DNA of 64,000 nucleotides from Belnapia mucosa (GCF_016775475.1 NZ_JAEUXJ010000003.1:481033-545032); one strand, 5' to 3'; positions 28,176-37,860 are shown, counted from the first letter of the stretch. Notes: a model not told the origin generated them from the sequence alone. Program-made: numbers and translations.

Positions 28176-28370
28176 ATGGCTCGAGCCGACCGCCCGGCCA
28201 TTCTGCTTTTCGTCATGGCCACCGGCATCGTCTCGCTCGCCACCCAGCTCCATGAAGTGCCGCTTGGCCCTGCTGCGCTGTTCGCGCTCAACCTGGTCGC
28301 CTACCCGGCGCTGGTAGCGATCAAGCTGGCGGGGCTGCTGCGGGCCCCATCCGTCCTGCTGCCTTGCGGT
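28176..28370 (+). pseudogene. 5' fragment of a TDT-family (TehA/Mae1-like) transporter
   Basis: From ATG 28176 about 60 residues match the N-terminus of tellurite-resistance/dicarboxylate transporter proteins: DRPAILLFVMATGIVSLATQ, then ALFALNLVAYPALVAIKLAG. The similarity ends near LLRAPSVLLPCG, and the frame stops at 28421 inside the convergent NMT1-type gene. A complete protein has ~10 helices, so this is a truncated relic, cut where the NMT1/Liv operon begins. Confidence 0.7.
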
Positions 28371-28375
28371 GTCGC

Positions 28376-29278
28376 TCAGAGCGAGGCCCGAGCCTCCGCC
28401 AACCAGCTCCGGTCGATGTAGTCTTCTGCTTGCGCGCGCGCGCGCGACGGCAAGTCGCGAATCAAGGCACTGGTTTCGATCAATGCCTGCACGCCCGCGG
28501 CACTGACCTCGCCGTCGCGCGGGAAAATAGCGTCGCGCGTGTATTCCTCCCAAGCCAGGTCGGCGTGGCGCATCTCGATGCCGGTCTCGGCAACGGCGAC
28601 CGCATTCGCCTCCTCGCGCTCGACGTAAAAGCGTTCATGCGCGCGGAGGAAAGCACGCAGGAAGGGTAGCAGCGTGTCGCGGTTCGCGCTCGCCCAGTCG
28701 AGCTGCGTATCGAGGCTGGTGAACTGGAAATGTGGCACCTCGTCGCGCGGCTCGCACAGCGACACGAAGCCCTGCTCCATCGCGATGCGGTTCAATGGTG
28801 TGCCTTGCAGGCCGGCATCGATCCCGCCGCTCCGCAGCAGATCCCAGCGGGCCAGGATGGGGCCGCAGGGTACCAGTTCGTAATCCGTCGGCCAGTTCAG
28901 GCCGCGCGCCGCCAGAAGCTTCATGACCAGCGAGGAACTGCCGGCGCGCAGCGAGGACACCCCGATCCGCTTGCCGCGCAGCCCCTCCAGCCCCTCGATC
29001 CCGGGCCTTGCGATCAGCGAGAAGGGCAGCTTGTTGACATTGCCGCCAATGATCGCGCTGCGGCCGCCCGCCTCGGCGTCCAGGATCACGTGTTCGGTGA
29101 CGCCATAGGCGAGCTGTGCCCGACCATCGCGCAGCCGGGCATTCACTTCCTCGATACCCTCGATGTGGTCGATGGTGACATCGAGCCCTTCGGCGGCGAA
29201 CAGCCCGGCGGTGCGGGCGATCCAGAGCGGCAGGTTGAAGTAATTGCGCGACACCACCGCCACGGTCAGACGCTTCAT
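28376..29278 (-). CDS. NMT1/THI5-like ABC substrate-binding protein (no signal peptide)
   Basis: A 300-residue type-II periplasmic-binding fold protein of the NMT1/SsuA/TauA group: TVAVVSRNYFNLPLWIARTA, FAAEGLDVTIDHIEGIEEVN, GLRGKRIGVSSLRAGSSSL. There is no signal peptide or lipobox, so as annotated it would stay in the cytosol. Its start overlaps the livF stop, making it the last gene of a Liv-type operon, where such proteins are not usual components. It may be a second binding protein, an NMT1-like enzyme or a sensor. Confidence 0.85.
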   Translation of the reverse strand: MKRLTVAVVSRNYFNLPLWIARTAGLFAAEGLDVTIDHIEGIEEVNARLRDGRAQLAYGVTEHVILDAEAGGRSAIIGGNVNKLPFSLIARPGIEGLEGLRGKRIGVSSLRAGSSSLVMKLLAARGLNWPTDYELVPCGPILARWDLLRSGGIDAGLQGTPLNRIAMEQGFVSLCEPRDEVPHFQFTSLDTQLDWASANRDTLLPFLRAFLRAHERFYVEREEANAVAVAETGIEMRHADLAWEEYTRDAIFPRDGEVSAAGVQALIETSALIRDLPSRARAQAEDYIDRSWLAEARASL

Positions 29279-30015
29279 GCTGCCCCCTCCTCGCCGCCGA
29301 TGCCGAGATAGGCGCGCTGCACTTCCGGGCTACGCGCAAGTTCCGCCGCTGGCCCCTCCAGCACGGAACGGCCGGTCTGGATGACGTAGCCGCGGTCGGC
29401 GATCTCCAATGCCAGTTCTACCGACTGTTCGGCGATCAGCAGGGTCATCCCCTCGCCACGCAGTGCGGCGAGCTTCTCGTACATCATCTCGACGATCGCC
29501 GGTGCGAGGCCGAGCGAGGGCTCATCCAGTAGCAGCAGGCGCGGCGCGCTCATCAATGCGCGGCCAACTGCCAGCATCTGCCGCTCGCCGCCCGAGAGCG
29601 TGCCGGCCGATTGCCGCCGCCGCTCCTTCAGTCGCGGCAGGAAGGCGAAGACCCGTTCCAGCAGCTCCGCCTCCCGCCGGCGGTCGCGCAGCGGCGTGGC
29701 GCCGAGGCGGAGGTTCTGCTCCACCGTCTGGTTGACGAAGAGCCGCCAGCCCTCCGGCGCCAGCGCCAGGCCGCGGCCGACCACGGCGAAGGCGGGCAGC
29801 CCGCCGATCGGGGCGCCCGCCCACAGCACCTCGCCGGCGGCCGGCCGCACCAAGCCCATGATGGCATTGAGAACGGTCGTCTTTCCCGCACCGTTGGAGC
29901 CGAGCAGCGCCACCACCTCACCCTGGCGGACCTCGAGCGACACATCGGCCACACCGACCAAGTCGCCGTAGCGCACTTCCAGGTGGCGCACGGCAAGCAG
30001 CGGCCCGGCATTCAT
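29275..30015 (-). CDS. livF: Liv-type ABC transporter ATPase (LivF)
   Basis: ATP-binding subunit of a HAAT-family branched-chain amino acid/amide transporter, 246 residues. Walker A is GSNGAGKTT, the signature is LSGGERQML, and Walker B is LLLLDEPSLGLAP; the LivF-specific LALAPEGWRLFVNQTVEQNL is present. Overlaps livG by four bases and NMT1 by four bases. Confidence 0.93.
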   Translation of the reverse strand: MNAGPLLAVRHLEVRYGDLVGVADVSLEVRQGEVVALLGSNGAGKTTVLNAIMGLVRPAAGEVLWAGAPIGGLPAFAVVGRGLALAPEGWRLFVNQTVEQNLRLGATPLRDRRREAELLERVFAFLPRLKERRRQSAGTLSGGERQMLAVGRALMSAPRLLLLDEPSLGLAPAIVEMMYEKLAALRGEGMTLLIAEQSVELALEIADRGYVIQTGRSVLEGPAAELARSPEVQRAYLGIGGEEGAA

Positions 30016-30758
30016 GCCGGTGGCTTCCGGCTGAGGCTGCGGCCGAGATAGGCCTCGATCACGCCCGGGTCCTGCACCACGTCGCGCGGCGCGCCCTGGG
30101 CGATCACCTTGCCCTGGTTGAAGACCACCGCGCGATGCGCGAGCGAGAGAATCACCTCCATCACATGCTCCACGATCACGAGGGTGATGCCGCGCGCATG
30201 GATCTGCCGCACCAGATCTATGGCGGCGCGCACCTCGGTCGGCGTCAGCCCGGCCAGCGCCTCGTCGAGCAGCAGAATCTCGGGCTCGGTCGCCAGCGCG
30301 CGGGCAATCTCCAGGCGTTTGCGCGCAGGGGTGCCGAGGCTGCCAGAGCGCGCCCTGGCCACGGGGCGCAGGCCGGTGAAGTCGATCACCTGGTCGGCCG
30401 CCGCGGCTGCCTCGGCAGCATGCGGGTGGCGCAGGAAGGCGCCGACCATGACGTTCTCATGCACGCTCATGTCGTCGAAGACCGCAGGCACCTGCCAGCT
30501 GCGCGCGAGGCCGAGCAGTGCATGGTCCTCCGGCGAGGCGCGCGTGACGTCCCGCCCGCGCAGCATAATGCTGCCGGAGGCCGGCTGCCGCTCGCCAGCC
30601 AGGCAGTTGAAGAAGGTGCTCTTCCCTGCACCGTTCGGCCCAATCAGCCCGATGATTTCGCCCTTGCGGATGGCGAGGGAGGCACCGTCCACGGCACGAA
30701 AGCTGCCGAAGGCCACGACGATGTCGCGTGCCTCGAGCAGCGGTGCGTCATCCGCCAC
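30012..30758 (-). CDS. livG: Liv-type ABC transporter ATPase (LivG), GTG start
   Basis: Second ATPase of the Liv transporter, 248 residues. Walker A GPNGAGKST, Walker B ILLLDEALAGLTP and H-switch VEHVMEVI are intact. The signature loop reads SLGTPARKRLEIARAL, a divergent LSGGQ as in many LivG proteins. GTG at 30758 has an AGGGGG ribosome site and lies before the conserved LLEARDIVVAFG; it overlaps livM by 11 bp. Confidence 0.92.
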   Translation of the reverse strand: MADDAPLLEARDIVVAFGSFRAVDGASLAIRKGEIIGLIGPNGAGKSTFFNCLAGERQPASGSIMLRGRDVTRASPEDHALLGLARSWQVPAVFDDMSVHENVMVGAFLRHPHAAEAAAAADQVIDFTGLRPVARARSGSLGTPARKRLEIARALATEPEILLLDEALAGLTPTEVRAAIDLVRQIHARGITLVIVEHVMEVILSLAHRAVVFNQGKVIAQGAPRDVVQDPGVIEAYLGRSLSRKPPA

Positions 30759-31743
30759 GGCGTGTCCCCCTGGCCCGCAGCCAAGTCCAGATCTCGGCCA
30801 GCCCGCCTGGCGCGAAACGGCTGATGAGGACGATGATGGCGCCGTACACCACATAGGTGATGCCGGTGCCGCCGCCGCCGAAGGCCGCGTTGGTCATCTC
30901 CTCCAATGGGACCAGGATGGCCGAGCCGACCAGCGGCCCGAACAGCGTGCCCGCCCCGCCAAGCGCGGCGGCGATCACCATCTTCACCGAGAGAAGGATG
31001 CCGAGGCCGCTGTCCGGATCGACGAAACCGAGCATGGCTGCGTAGAGCGAGCCGGTCAGCGAGGTGAAGGCCGCCGAGACCAGGAGCGCAAAGAGCTTGT
31101 AGCGCTGCGCCGGCACGCCGAGGCTGCGCGCCGCCCGTTCCTGCCCGCGGATGGCGCGGAGGTAGAAGCCCATCCGGCCGCGGCTCATCCACCAGGTGAA
31201 CAGCAGCAGCACGGCCAGCACGCTGCCGAAGATGTAGTAGTAGGGCAGTGGACTGATGAAGGAGAGGTCGAGCACCGAACGCGGCATGGCCGGCCCGGAG
31301 ACGCCGACCGCGCCACCGAGCGCCGGCGTGTTGACCACGACGATCCGCGCCAGCTCGGCCAGCGCGATCGTCGCCATGGAGAAGTAATGCCCCTTCAGCC
31401 GCAAGGTCGGCGAGCCGACGATCAGCGCCAACAGCAGCGAGGTCGCGATGCCGAAGGGGGCACCCAGGATCGGCGCCCATTCGAACCAGGTGAAGCCGAG
31501 CAGTGAGGCATAGGCACCGCAGCCAAAGAACAGCACATGGCCGATGGAGATCTGCCCGGCATAGCCGCCGACCAGGTTCCAGGCCGAGGCGGAAAGTGCC
31601 GAGAGCATCACCAGCGCTCCGATGCGCTGAATGAACTCGTCCTCGACCAGCAGTGGCCAAGCCAGCAGCGCGGCCAGCGCCGCCACGCCCAGCACCCAGC
31701 GGCCGGCGGCGCGCGGCGCCGTGGGAATCGTCGCGGCGCTCAT
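30748..31743 (-). CDS. livM: Liv-type ABC transporter permease (LivM)
   Basis: Inner-membrane permease of 331 residues with 8-10 hydrophobic segments. SASAWNLVGGYAGQISIGHVLFFGCGAYASL is the LivM hallmark, and LRAIRGQERAARSLGVPAQRYKLFALLVSA is the cytoplasmic coupling loop. ATG 31743 overlaps the livH stop, so it is preferred over an in-frame start 33 bp upstream. Confidence 0.92.
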   Translation of the reverse strand: MSAATIPTAPRAAGRWVLGVAALAALLAWPLLVEDEFIQRIGALVMLSALSASAWNLVGGYAGQISIGHVLFFGCGAYASLLGFTWFEWAPILGAPFGIATSLLLALIVGSPTLRLKGHYFSMATIALAELARIVVVNTPALGGAVGVSGPAMPRSVLDLSFISPLPYYYIFGSVLAVLLLFTWWMSRGRMGFYLRAIRGQERAARSLGVPAQRYKLFALLVSAAFTSLTGSLYAAMLGFVDPDSGLGILLSVKMVIAAALGGAGTLFGPLVGSAILVPLEEMTNAAFGGGGTGITYVVYGAIIVLISRFAPGGLAEIWTWLRARGTRRGG

Positions 31744-32597
31744 GCCTTGCCCAGAAGCCCCTGTGGGCGGAACCACAGCACGGCCAGGAAGAGGATGAAG
31801 ACGACCAAGTCCTTGAAGGCCGGGCCGATCCAGAAGGCGCTGAGCGATTCGATGATGCCGATGGCGAGCCCCGCCACCAGCGCCCCCGGCACACTGCCAA
31901 AGCCGCCCAGGCAGACCACCACGAAGGCGATCAGCGCAAGTGATTCACCCACAGTCGGAGTGATGTAGAAGAACAACGCGATCAGCGCGCCGGCGACGCC
32001 GGTGCAGGCCGCGCCGAGCCCCCAGGCCAGCGCCTGCATCGGGTCCGGCCGGATGCCCACCAGCATGGCGGCGCTGCGGTCCTCCGCCACCGCCAGCAGT
32101 CGGCTGCCGAGCGCGGTGTGCGTCAGCAGCAGGTGCAGCCCGATGGTCAGCCCGAGCGCGGCGAGCCCGGCCGCCACCCGCGAAGGTTCTAGCCGCAGCC
32201 CGGCGAAGGTCTGCACCTCGCCCAGCAGATTCTCCGGCAGCGAGACAAAATTGGCGGAGAAGACCCAGAGCGTCGCGTAGCGCAGCACCAGTGCGAGGCC
32301 GAAGGTGCCAAGGATTTGCGCTAGCATCGGCCCACGCATCACGTGCCGGACCAGCGCGTAATAGACCAGCACACCCAGCAGAAAGAGCATGATGGCCGCC
32401 AGCGGCACGAAGATCGCAGGGCCAAGATGCAGCATGGTGAAGGCGACGAAGGCTACGTACATCGCGATCATGACGAAGTCGCCATGGGCGAAGTTCACCA
32501 CATTCATCATGCCCCAGATCAAGGTGAGGCCGGAGGAGAACAGCGCGTAGACGGCCCCCACCAGGAAGCCGTTCAGCACGACCTGCGCGAGGATCAT
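31740..32597 (-). CDS. livH: Liv-type ABC transporter permease (LivH)
   Basis: Permease subunit of 285 residues. ALFSSGLTLIWGMMNVVNFAHGDFVMIAMYV is the LivH N-terminal signature, and AVAEDRSAAMLVGIRPDPMQALAWGLGAA is the coupling region. Overlaps the binding-protein gene by four bases and livM by four bases. Confidence 0.93.
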   Translation of the reverse strand: MILAQVVLNGFLVGAVYALFSSGLTLIWGMMNVVNFAHGDFVMIAMYVAFVAFTMLHLGPAIFVPLAAIMLFLLGVLVYYALVRHVMRGPMLAQILGTFGLALVLRYATLWVFSANFVSLPENLLGEVQTFAGLRLEPSRVAAGLAALGLTIGLHLLLTHTALGSRLLAVAEDRSAAMLVGIRPDPMQALAWGLGAACTGVAGALIALFFYITPTVGESLALIAFVVVCLGGFGSVPGALVAGLAIGIIESLSAFWIGPAFKDLVVFILFLAVLWFRPQGLLGKA

Positions 32598-33838
32598 TCC
32601 CAGCCCTTGTAAGGCAGCTGGAGCGGCGCCGTCGCCGTGGCCTCCGGCCAGACCGAGATGTATTCCCGGCCGCGCAGCTGCACGAGCAGCACCGAGGCCA
32701 TGCTGTTCTGGCCCTTCTCGTCGAACTTCACGCCGCGATAGCCGATCATCAGCTGCCCGGCGTCCAGGTTGGTCTCACGCAGCGCCTTCTGAATGGCGGC
32801 GGGTTCGGTGGCGCCGGCGCGGTTGATGGCGTCGCAGGTCACCAGGAAGCCCTGCATGATGCGGGCAGTAGTGTCGTCCATTTCGCGGCCGGTGCGGGCC
32901 TTGTATAACGCATTGACCTTGAAAGAATTGCTGCCTGGCCGACTGGGATCGAAGGCGCTGCGGTTGATGATCCCCTGGGCGATGTCGCCCGCTGTCTGCA
33001 CGAAGTTGTCGTCGGAGAAGCCGGAATTGTCGCCGATCAGGATGGGTGGCCGGTAGCCTTGCGCTCGCATCGTCCGGGCATAGAGGATGGCGTCCGAGGT
33101 ATAGCTGATGAAGATTGCCACATCCGGCTGCGCGTCCTTCAGCTGCAGGACCTGCGCCGAGACATCCGCGCTGTTCGCGGCATAGGGAATCTGCAGTGCG
33201 ATGCCGATCCCCCGCGCCTCGGCAGTGCGCCGGATCACTTCGGCGATGGAGGTGCCGTATTCGGTGTTCTCGTTGACGATGGCGACCTTCGTCACCGGAC
33301 GCCCGTTGACCCGTGCCGATTGCAGGAACTCGACATAGATGGCGGCGATGTCGGGGCCGATTGGCGTGGTGCGGAAGAACCAGCGGAAGCCCCGCTCGGT
33401 CAGGTTGGTGGCGACCGCCTCGCCGGTGACGTAGGGAATGCCGTGCCGTTCGGCGATGGCACTGGCTGTCTGCACCAGGCCAGACTGGTAGCCATTGGTG
33501 ATTGCCACCACGCGTTCCTGGGTGATCAGCCGCAGCGCCTGATTCTGTGCGACGGAAGGGCTCCCCTGCTGGTCGGCAATCACCACCTGCAGCGGTCGTC
33601 CACCGAGCCCGGGAAAGCCGGAGGTGGCCATCAGCGGCATTGAGGCCAGGTCAGGTTGGGGCGTGTTGATGAGTTCCACCGCCAGCTCGATCGCCGCCTT
33701 CGCGGAACCGCCCGCCGAAGCGGCCACGCCTGTCAGTGGCAGCAGCGTGCCCACCTTGACGGGGGCGCCCTGGGCGAGGAGAGGGCTCGCGGACAGCAAG
33801 GCCGGCAATGCGAGCAGGTGGCGTCGGGCGATGGACAT
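32594..33838 (-). CDS. Liv-type ABC transporter binding protein (LivK family)
   Basis: Periplasmic type-I binding protein of 414 residues. The signal peptide is in MSIARRHLLALPALLSASPL, and the mature part begins with the family pattern VKVGTLLPLTGVAASAGGSAKAAIEL. Later VVAITNGYQSGLVQTASAIAERHGIPYVTGEAV is typical of HAAT receptors. ATG 33838 has AGGAAG upstream; an ATG 12 bp earlier lacks one. First gene of the livKHMGF-NMT1 operon. Ligand not predictable: amino acids, amides, urea or aromatics are all seen in the family. Confidence 0.92.
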   Translation of the reverse strand: MSIARRHLLALPALLSASPLLAQGAPVKVGTLLPLTGVAASAGGSAKAAIELAVELINTPQPDLASMPLMATSGFPGLGGRPLQVVIADQQGSPSVAQNQALRLITQERVVAITNGYQSGLVQTASAIAERHGIPYVTGEAVATNLTERGFRWFFRTTPIGPDIAAIYVEFLQSARVNGRPVTKVAIVNENTEYGTSIAEVIRRTAEARGIGIALQIPYAANSADVSAQVLQLKDAQPDVAIFISYTSDAILYARTMRAQGYRPPILIGDNSGFSDDNFVQTAGDIAQGIINRSAFDPSRPGSNSFKVNALYKARTGREMDDTTARIMQGFLVTCDAINRAGATEPAAIQKALRETNLDAGQLMIGYRGVKFDEKGQNSMASVLLVQLRGREYISVWPEATATAPLQLPYKGWE

Positions 33839-34224
33839 GCGCTTCCTCATGGGCCCCGGTGGCCGGGGTCGCGTTCTGTTTCGGTAAGCTTAACAGGCCC
33901 GGCTGGCTTCGCCTACACGGGTTGCGCTGGCAGGTGCCGGAAGAACGGCGCATTGAGCCCGGCGCACCTAACTCGCCTCAGCCCGCGACGAAGCCTTCAA
34001 GGCAAGGTGTTGCACCGGTTTACGGCGTTGCTGGCGAACGGCGGAGGATGACGGGAGATACCTGATGTTCGACGGGCGCCCAAAGGACCCTTGACAGGGA
34101 TGACCTGGGTCATGCCCCCGAATTTGGCGATCGCCTCGAAACCTTCTCAAGGCGCTTCCCGTCTGGCGTGACGAACAGGGCGTCGCACGCCAGGGTCGAC
34201 TTCCAGGCGGAGCCCCCGCGCCGG
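33839..34224. other. 386-bp interval between the Liv operon and MmgE/PrpD gene
   Basis: Upstream of the livK start and downstream of the MmgE/PrpD stop, both on the minus strand. It should contain the promoter of the Liv operon. Short open frames show no family resemblance, and no clear terminator, operator or RNA was identified. Confidence 0.45.
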
Positions 34225-35634
34225 TCAGCGCGGGTCGGGCTCCCCCATGGACGGGAGGGCCAGCCTGCGCGTCAGCACGCCGACGTCTCCTACCGTGCCG
34301 AAGGAGCGGAGACAGGCGAGGCTCGCCTCGACAGCGTCGGAAGCCAGGCCGGAACGTGGCACGAGGCGCCGGTACTTCGCCTCGACGTCCGCCCATTCGA
34401 GGCCGCCGGCACTCGACCCGCGCGGCGCCCTGCAGGTGCTGCTGACCTCGCGCCCGTCCTTCAGGACGAGCGTCACCGTCCCACCATGTCGGTGCGGAAA
34501 GCGGTCAGGCAGCGGTGGAGGGTTCGGGTCGAGCACCACACGGTCGAGCAAGCCCCGGATCACCGGGTCGGCCATCTTGGCCGGCTCGATGTGCTCCCAT
34601 CGAAATCCGCGGTCGGCCACCGCGGCGGCGGTGAAGTAGACGAAGCTGTGGGCTGCGCTGACGAGGTCCGTCGGACGGGTCGGCCCATGCCAGTCGGCAA
34701 GCTGCGCCGCGGTCAGGACGATACGCTCGACCTCATCGGGGCGGACATCCCCGGCAATGGCCGCCTCGGACGCCGCCTCGGCGATGGCGTGGAACGGGTG
34801 CGCCCCGGGCATCAGCTTGATCGCCATGTCCGTCACGATATCCCAGGACGCGCCAAGGTCCCGGGTGATCGCCTCGACCGCCTCGCCGTTCATTGCCGAA
34901 AGAAAGCCCCGGGGCGCCTCAAGCACGGACGGCTCCGCGCGGAAGCCCCGCGCCGCCGCCCGCGCCGCATCCAGCCCGAGCATGGCCGCGAGGCCCGCAT
35001 GCCACTCACGCGCCCAGCTCGTATCGGCCGAGATCGCCATGCCACCGATCGACGTCGCGGCGAGCGCGATCGCGTGCGTCATGCGCTCCTCGTCAAGTCC
35101 GAACAAGGTGCCGGCCGCCACTGCCCCGCCGAACACTGTCGAGACCGAGCCGTGAAAGCCGCGGCGCATGCGGCCTGGCGTGAGCGCCTCGTCGATCCGG
35201 CCGGCAACCTCGTAGCCGAGAACCATGGCCCGCAGCACCTCGGCCCCGCCGAGGCCCAACTCCTCGGCGAGGGCGACTGAGACGGTCGAGACGATGGTGC
35301 CGATGTGTGCGATGCTGCGCATGTCGCTGTCGTCGGCGGCGGCGGCATCGCTGCAGACGGCGTTGGTTCGAGCCGCGGCGCGCGCCGGGAGCCGCGCCGG
35401 GGTGAACCATACTGCGGCTGCTGGCGCTCCGCCCGCGTCCAGCTCCGTGGCGCGGACGATCGCCGCGGACGGAATCGACACTCCCGCCGCCGTGCTGGCG
35501 ATCGTGCTGGCAAGGCTCATCTTGGCCCGCTCGAGCGCAAGCGGCGGGATGTCTCCTGGCCGGGTGCCCACGACAAACCCGGCCAGGACCCGGGCGAGGG
35601 GCGCTGCACCGGCGCCTGCTGCTTCAGGGGACAA
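34225..35634 (-). CDS. MmgE/PrpD family protein
   Basis: A 469-residue member of the MmgE/PrpD fold (2-methylcitrate dehydratase, cis-aconitate decarboxylase and relatives). Family features are DDSDMRSIAHIGTIVSTVSVALAEELGLGG, VLGYEVAGRIDEAL, RGFHGSVSTVFGGAVAAGTL and the substrate-loop FMLMPGAHPFH equivalent (IKLMPGAHPFHAIAE). The usual lysine and histidine of that loop are partly kept. No prpB/prpC nearby, so propionate catabolism is not implied; next to a Bug receptor it may act on an unknown carboxylate. ATG start. Confidence 0.87.
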   Translation of the reverse strand: MSPEAAGAGAAPLARVLAGFVVGTRPGDIPPLALERAKMSLASTIASTAAGVSIPSAAIVRATELDAGGAPAAAVWFTPARLPARAAARTNAVCSDAAAADDSDMRSIAHIGTIVSTVSVALAEELGLGGAEVLRAMVLGYEVAGRIDEALTPGRMRRGFHGSVSTVFGGAVAAGTLFGLDEERMTHAIALAATSIGGMAISADTSWAREWHAGLAAMLGLDAARAAARGFRAEPSVLEAPRGFLSAMNGEAVEAITRDLGASWDIVTDMAIKLMPGAHPFHAIAEAASEAAIAGDVRPDEVERIVLTAAQLADWHGPTRPTDLVSAAHSFVYFTAAAVADRGFRWEHIEPAKMADPVIRGLLDRVVLDPNPPPLPDRFPHRHGGTVTLVLKDGREVSSTCRAPRGSSAGGLEWADVEAKYRRLVPRSGLASDAVEASLACLRSFGTVGDVGVLTRRLALPSMGEPDPR

Positions 35635-35699
35635 GGGGACACCTCCTTGATCTGGGGCCCCACCGGAGCCCCTTCTGCCGCTGCGCGCCCAAGCGGGGT

Positions 35700-36740
35700 C
35701 TACTCAGGCTTCGCACCGGCTTCACGCAAGATGGCCGGCCACTTCGCCAGGTCATCCTGGATCAGCCGTGAGAACTCCGCCGGTCCACCAAGGGGTACGG
35801 ATGGGAGGTCGAAGCCCTGCACCGTCAGCTTCTCCCTCAGGGCGGGCCGCGAGAGGATCTGGTCGAGCGCCCCGTGGATGCGCCCGATGATGGCCGGTGG
35901 CGTGCCCGCAGGCGCCACGAAGCCGAGCCAGGTCGACACGTCGTAATCCGGCAGCCCTGCCTCCTCAAGCGTGGGCAGGTCAGGCAGCGAGGCGGAGCGG
36001 CGCGCGGTCGTGACGGCGAGCGGGCGGAGGTCCCCCGCCGCGATAAGGCCCTTCGCGGCAGGGATGTTGAAGAAGCCTGTGTCGACGTTCCCCGAGATGA
36101 TCGCCGTCATCGCGGCGGGCGCGCCCGTGTAGGGGACATGCGTAAGCTCCGTGCCGGTCGCGCGGGCAAACATGGCGCCTGCGACGTGCATGCTCGTACC
36201 AACTCCGCTCGAGGAATAGGTGACTGTGCCCGGTGGCTTCGCCCGGATTGCATCGACTACCTCACGGACCGAGCGGTAGGGGCTGTGGCGCGCCACCACC
36301 ATGACGTTCGACATGGCCGCCACCACCGCAATCGGCGCGAAGTCGCGGATCGGGTCGTAACCGGTGTCCCGGTAAAGGGCCATGTTGATCACCATGTTGC
36401 CCTGGCTGACCTGGCCGATCGTGTAGCCGTCAGGCGCGGAGCGTGCGATGGCCGTGGTGCCGATGTTGCCGCCGGCACCGACCCGGTTCATGACCACGGC
36501 AGGCTGTCCGACCACGCCAGAGAGCTGCTGCGCGAGCTCGCGCATGAGGGAGTCGGCCGCGCTGCCGGCCGCGAGCGGGGCGATGATCGTGATCGGCCGG
36601 GACGGGTAGCTCTCGGTTTGCCCACGTGCCCCGGACGCCCTTGCAAGGAGGGCCGGCGCGGCAATCGCCGCCACGATAGACCTCCGCCTGATGCATCCGA
36701 CAACGTCAGGCAAACTTCCGCCCGCATGACAGGCTGACAT
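35700..36740 (-). CDS. Bug-family tripartite tricarboxylate transporter receptor
   Basis: Periplasmic receptor of 346 residues. The N-terminus includes RRRSIVAAIAAPALLARASG as export signal, then YPSRPITIIAPLAAGSAADS and VVMNRVGAGGNIGTTAIARSAPDGYTI, the Bug signatures. It lies 65 bp upstream of the MmgE/PrpD gene on the same strand, a common pairing that suggests uptake of that enzyme's substrate. No TctAB partner in the window. Confidence 0.92.
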   Translation of the reverse strand: MSACHAGGSLPDVVGCIRRRSIVAAIAAPALLARASGARGQTESYPSRPITIIAPLAAGSAADSLMRELAQQLSGVVGQPAVVMNRVGAGGNIGTTAIARSAPDGYTIGQVSQGNMVINMALYRDTGYDPIRDFAPIAVVAAMSNVMVVARHSPYRSVREVVDAIRAKPPGTVTYSSSGVGTSMHVAGAMFARATGTELTHVPYTGAPAAMTAIISGNVDTGFFNIPAAKGLIAAGDLRPLAVTTARRSASLPDLPTLEEAGLPDYDVSTWLGFVAPAGTPPAIIGRIHGALDQILSRPALREKLTVQGFDLPSVPLGGPAEFSRLIQDDLAKWPAILREAGAKPE

Positions 36741-37074
36741 GGGCGATCACTCCCTCTCCCGAGATTCCCCAGTTGTCCAGGGATTTCGCCGGCTCAGAAC
36801 GGATGATAGCCACCACCCGCGCTTCACGGCAACGAGGCTGCCGACCCGAGCGCTGGTAGGACAGCACGGCGCGGTTTCCATTCCAAACCCGTCATTCGGA
36901 CGCGCCCCTCCTACTAAACTCCAGGCAGGTCGGCTGCGACGCTGGTCCTTAGATGTTTGATCCCAGGGTTGATAGTGCAGCCTTTCCCTTGACATGGAGG
37001 AAGGTCGCGTCCCGGGTGATGGTGTAGCAGCTGACCGCTGGATCTGAGGCGGTCACCGCGGTGATTAGGTCCAC
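36741..37074. other. 334-bp interval without recognised gene
   Basis: Between a Bug receptor start (minus) and an IS256 remnant (plus). It should hold the receptor promoter. No inverted repeat that could be an IS terminus was evident by eye, and no conserved frame. Confidence 0.45.
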
Positions 37075-37860
37075 GGCATTTCGACGAGGTCGGTGGACAA
37101 CCTGGTGCGGGCCATGGGTATGGAGGGGATCAGTAAGAGCGGGGTCAGCCGGCTCTGTGCCGAGATCGATGAAGGGGTTCGCGACTTCCTCGCGCGGCCC
37201 ATCGAGGGCGACTGGCCCAAGCTCTGGCTGGATGTGACCCAGGTGAAGGTGCGCGAGGGTGGACGGATCGTCTCCTCCGCATCCTTGCCCGCCGGGGGCT
37301 GCGTGGAATCAAGCTCGTCATTTCCGATGCCCATGAAGGATTTGAAGCGGCCGTGACGAAGGTGCTTCGGGCCAGGCGGCAAAGGTGTCGCGTGCATTTC
37401 GCCCGCAACGCCCTCGTGCATACAGGCAAAGCGCAGCGCCGTATTGTTTGAACGTGGATCGGGCCGGCCTAGGCGGAGGTCGATGCGGACGGCGCGAAGC
37501 GGCAGTGGAGGACGGTGGCCGACCAGCGCCGCCCGAAGGTACCGATGCTCGCAGCCTTGATGGACAGCGCCGAAGAAGACGTCCTCGCCTACATGGCCTT
37601 CCCCGCCGCATACTGGGCCAAGGTGCACAGCACCAACCCAATCGACCGGCTCAACGGTGAGATCAAGCGCCGCACCGACCTGATGGGCATATTCCCGAAC
37701 GAGGCGGCCGCCGTTCGATTGATCGGGACCATCCTACTTGAGCAGTCCGACGAATGGGCCACCCAGCGCTCCCGTTCCATGACACCCGCGACCGTCGCCG
37801 CGGTCAGCGATCCTGGCCGAGTGAGGCTCCGCGCCGTGCCCGCCAGACACGACCTCGCCT
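37075..37860 (+). pseudogene. IS256 (mutator) family transposase with internal deletion and frameshifts
   Basis: Three pieces of one transposase in different frames. The first is ISTRSVDNLVRAMGMEGISK to WPKLWLDVTQVKVREGGRIV. After a deletion of the part that carries the second catalytic region, LARRGLRGIKLVISDAHEGF follows with CRVHFARNALVHTGKAQ and then a stop. The last piece is RPKVPMLAALMDSAEEDVLA to STNPIDRLNGEIKRRTDLMG. The protein cannot be functional. Its copy differs from the remnant at 22.8 kb, so the two derive from separate insertions. Confidence 0.85.
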
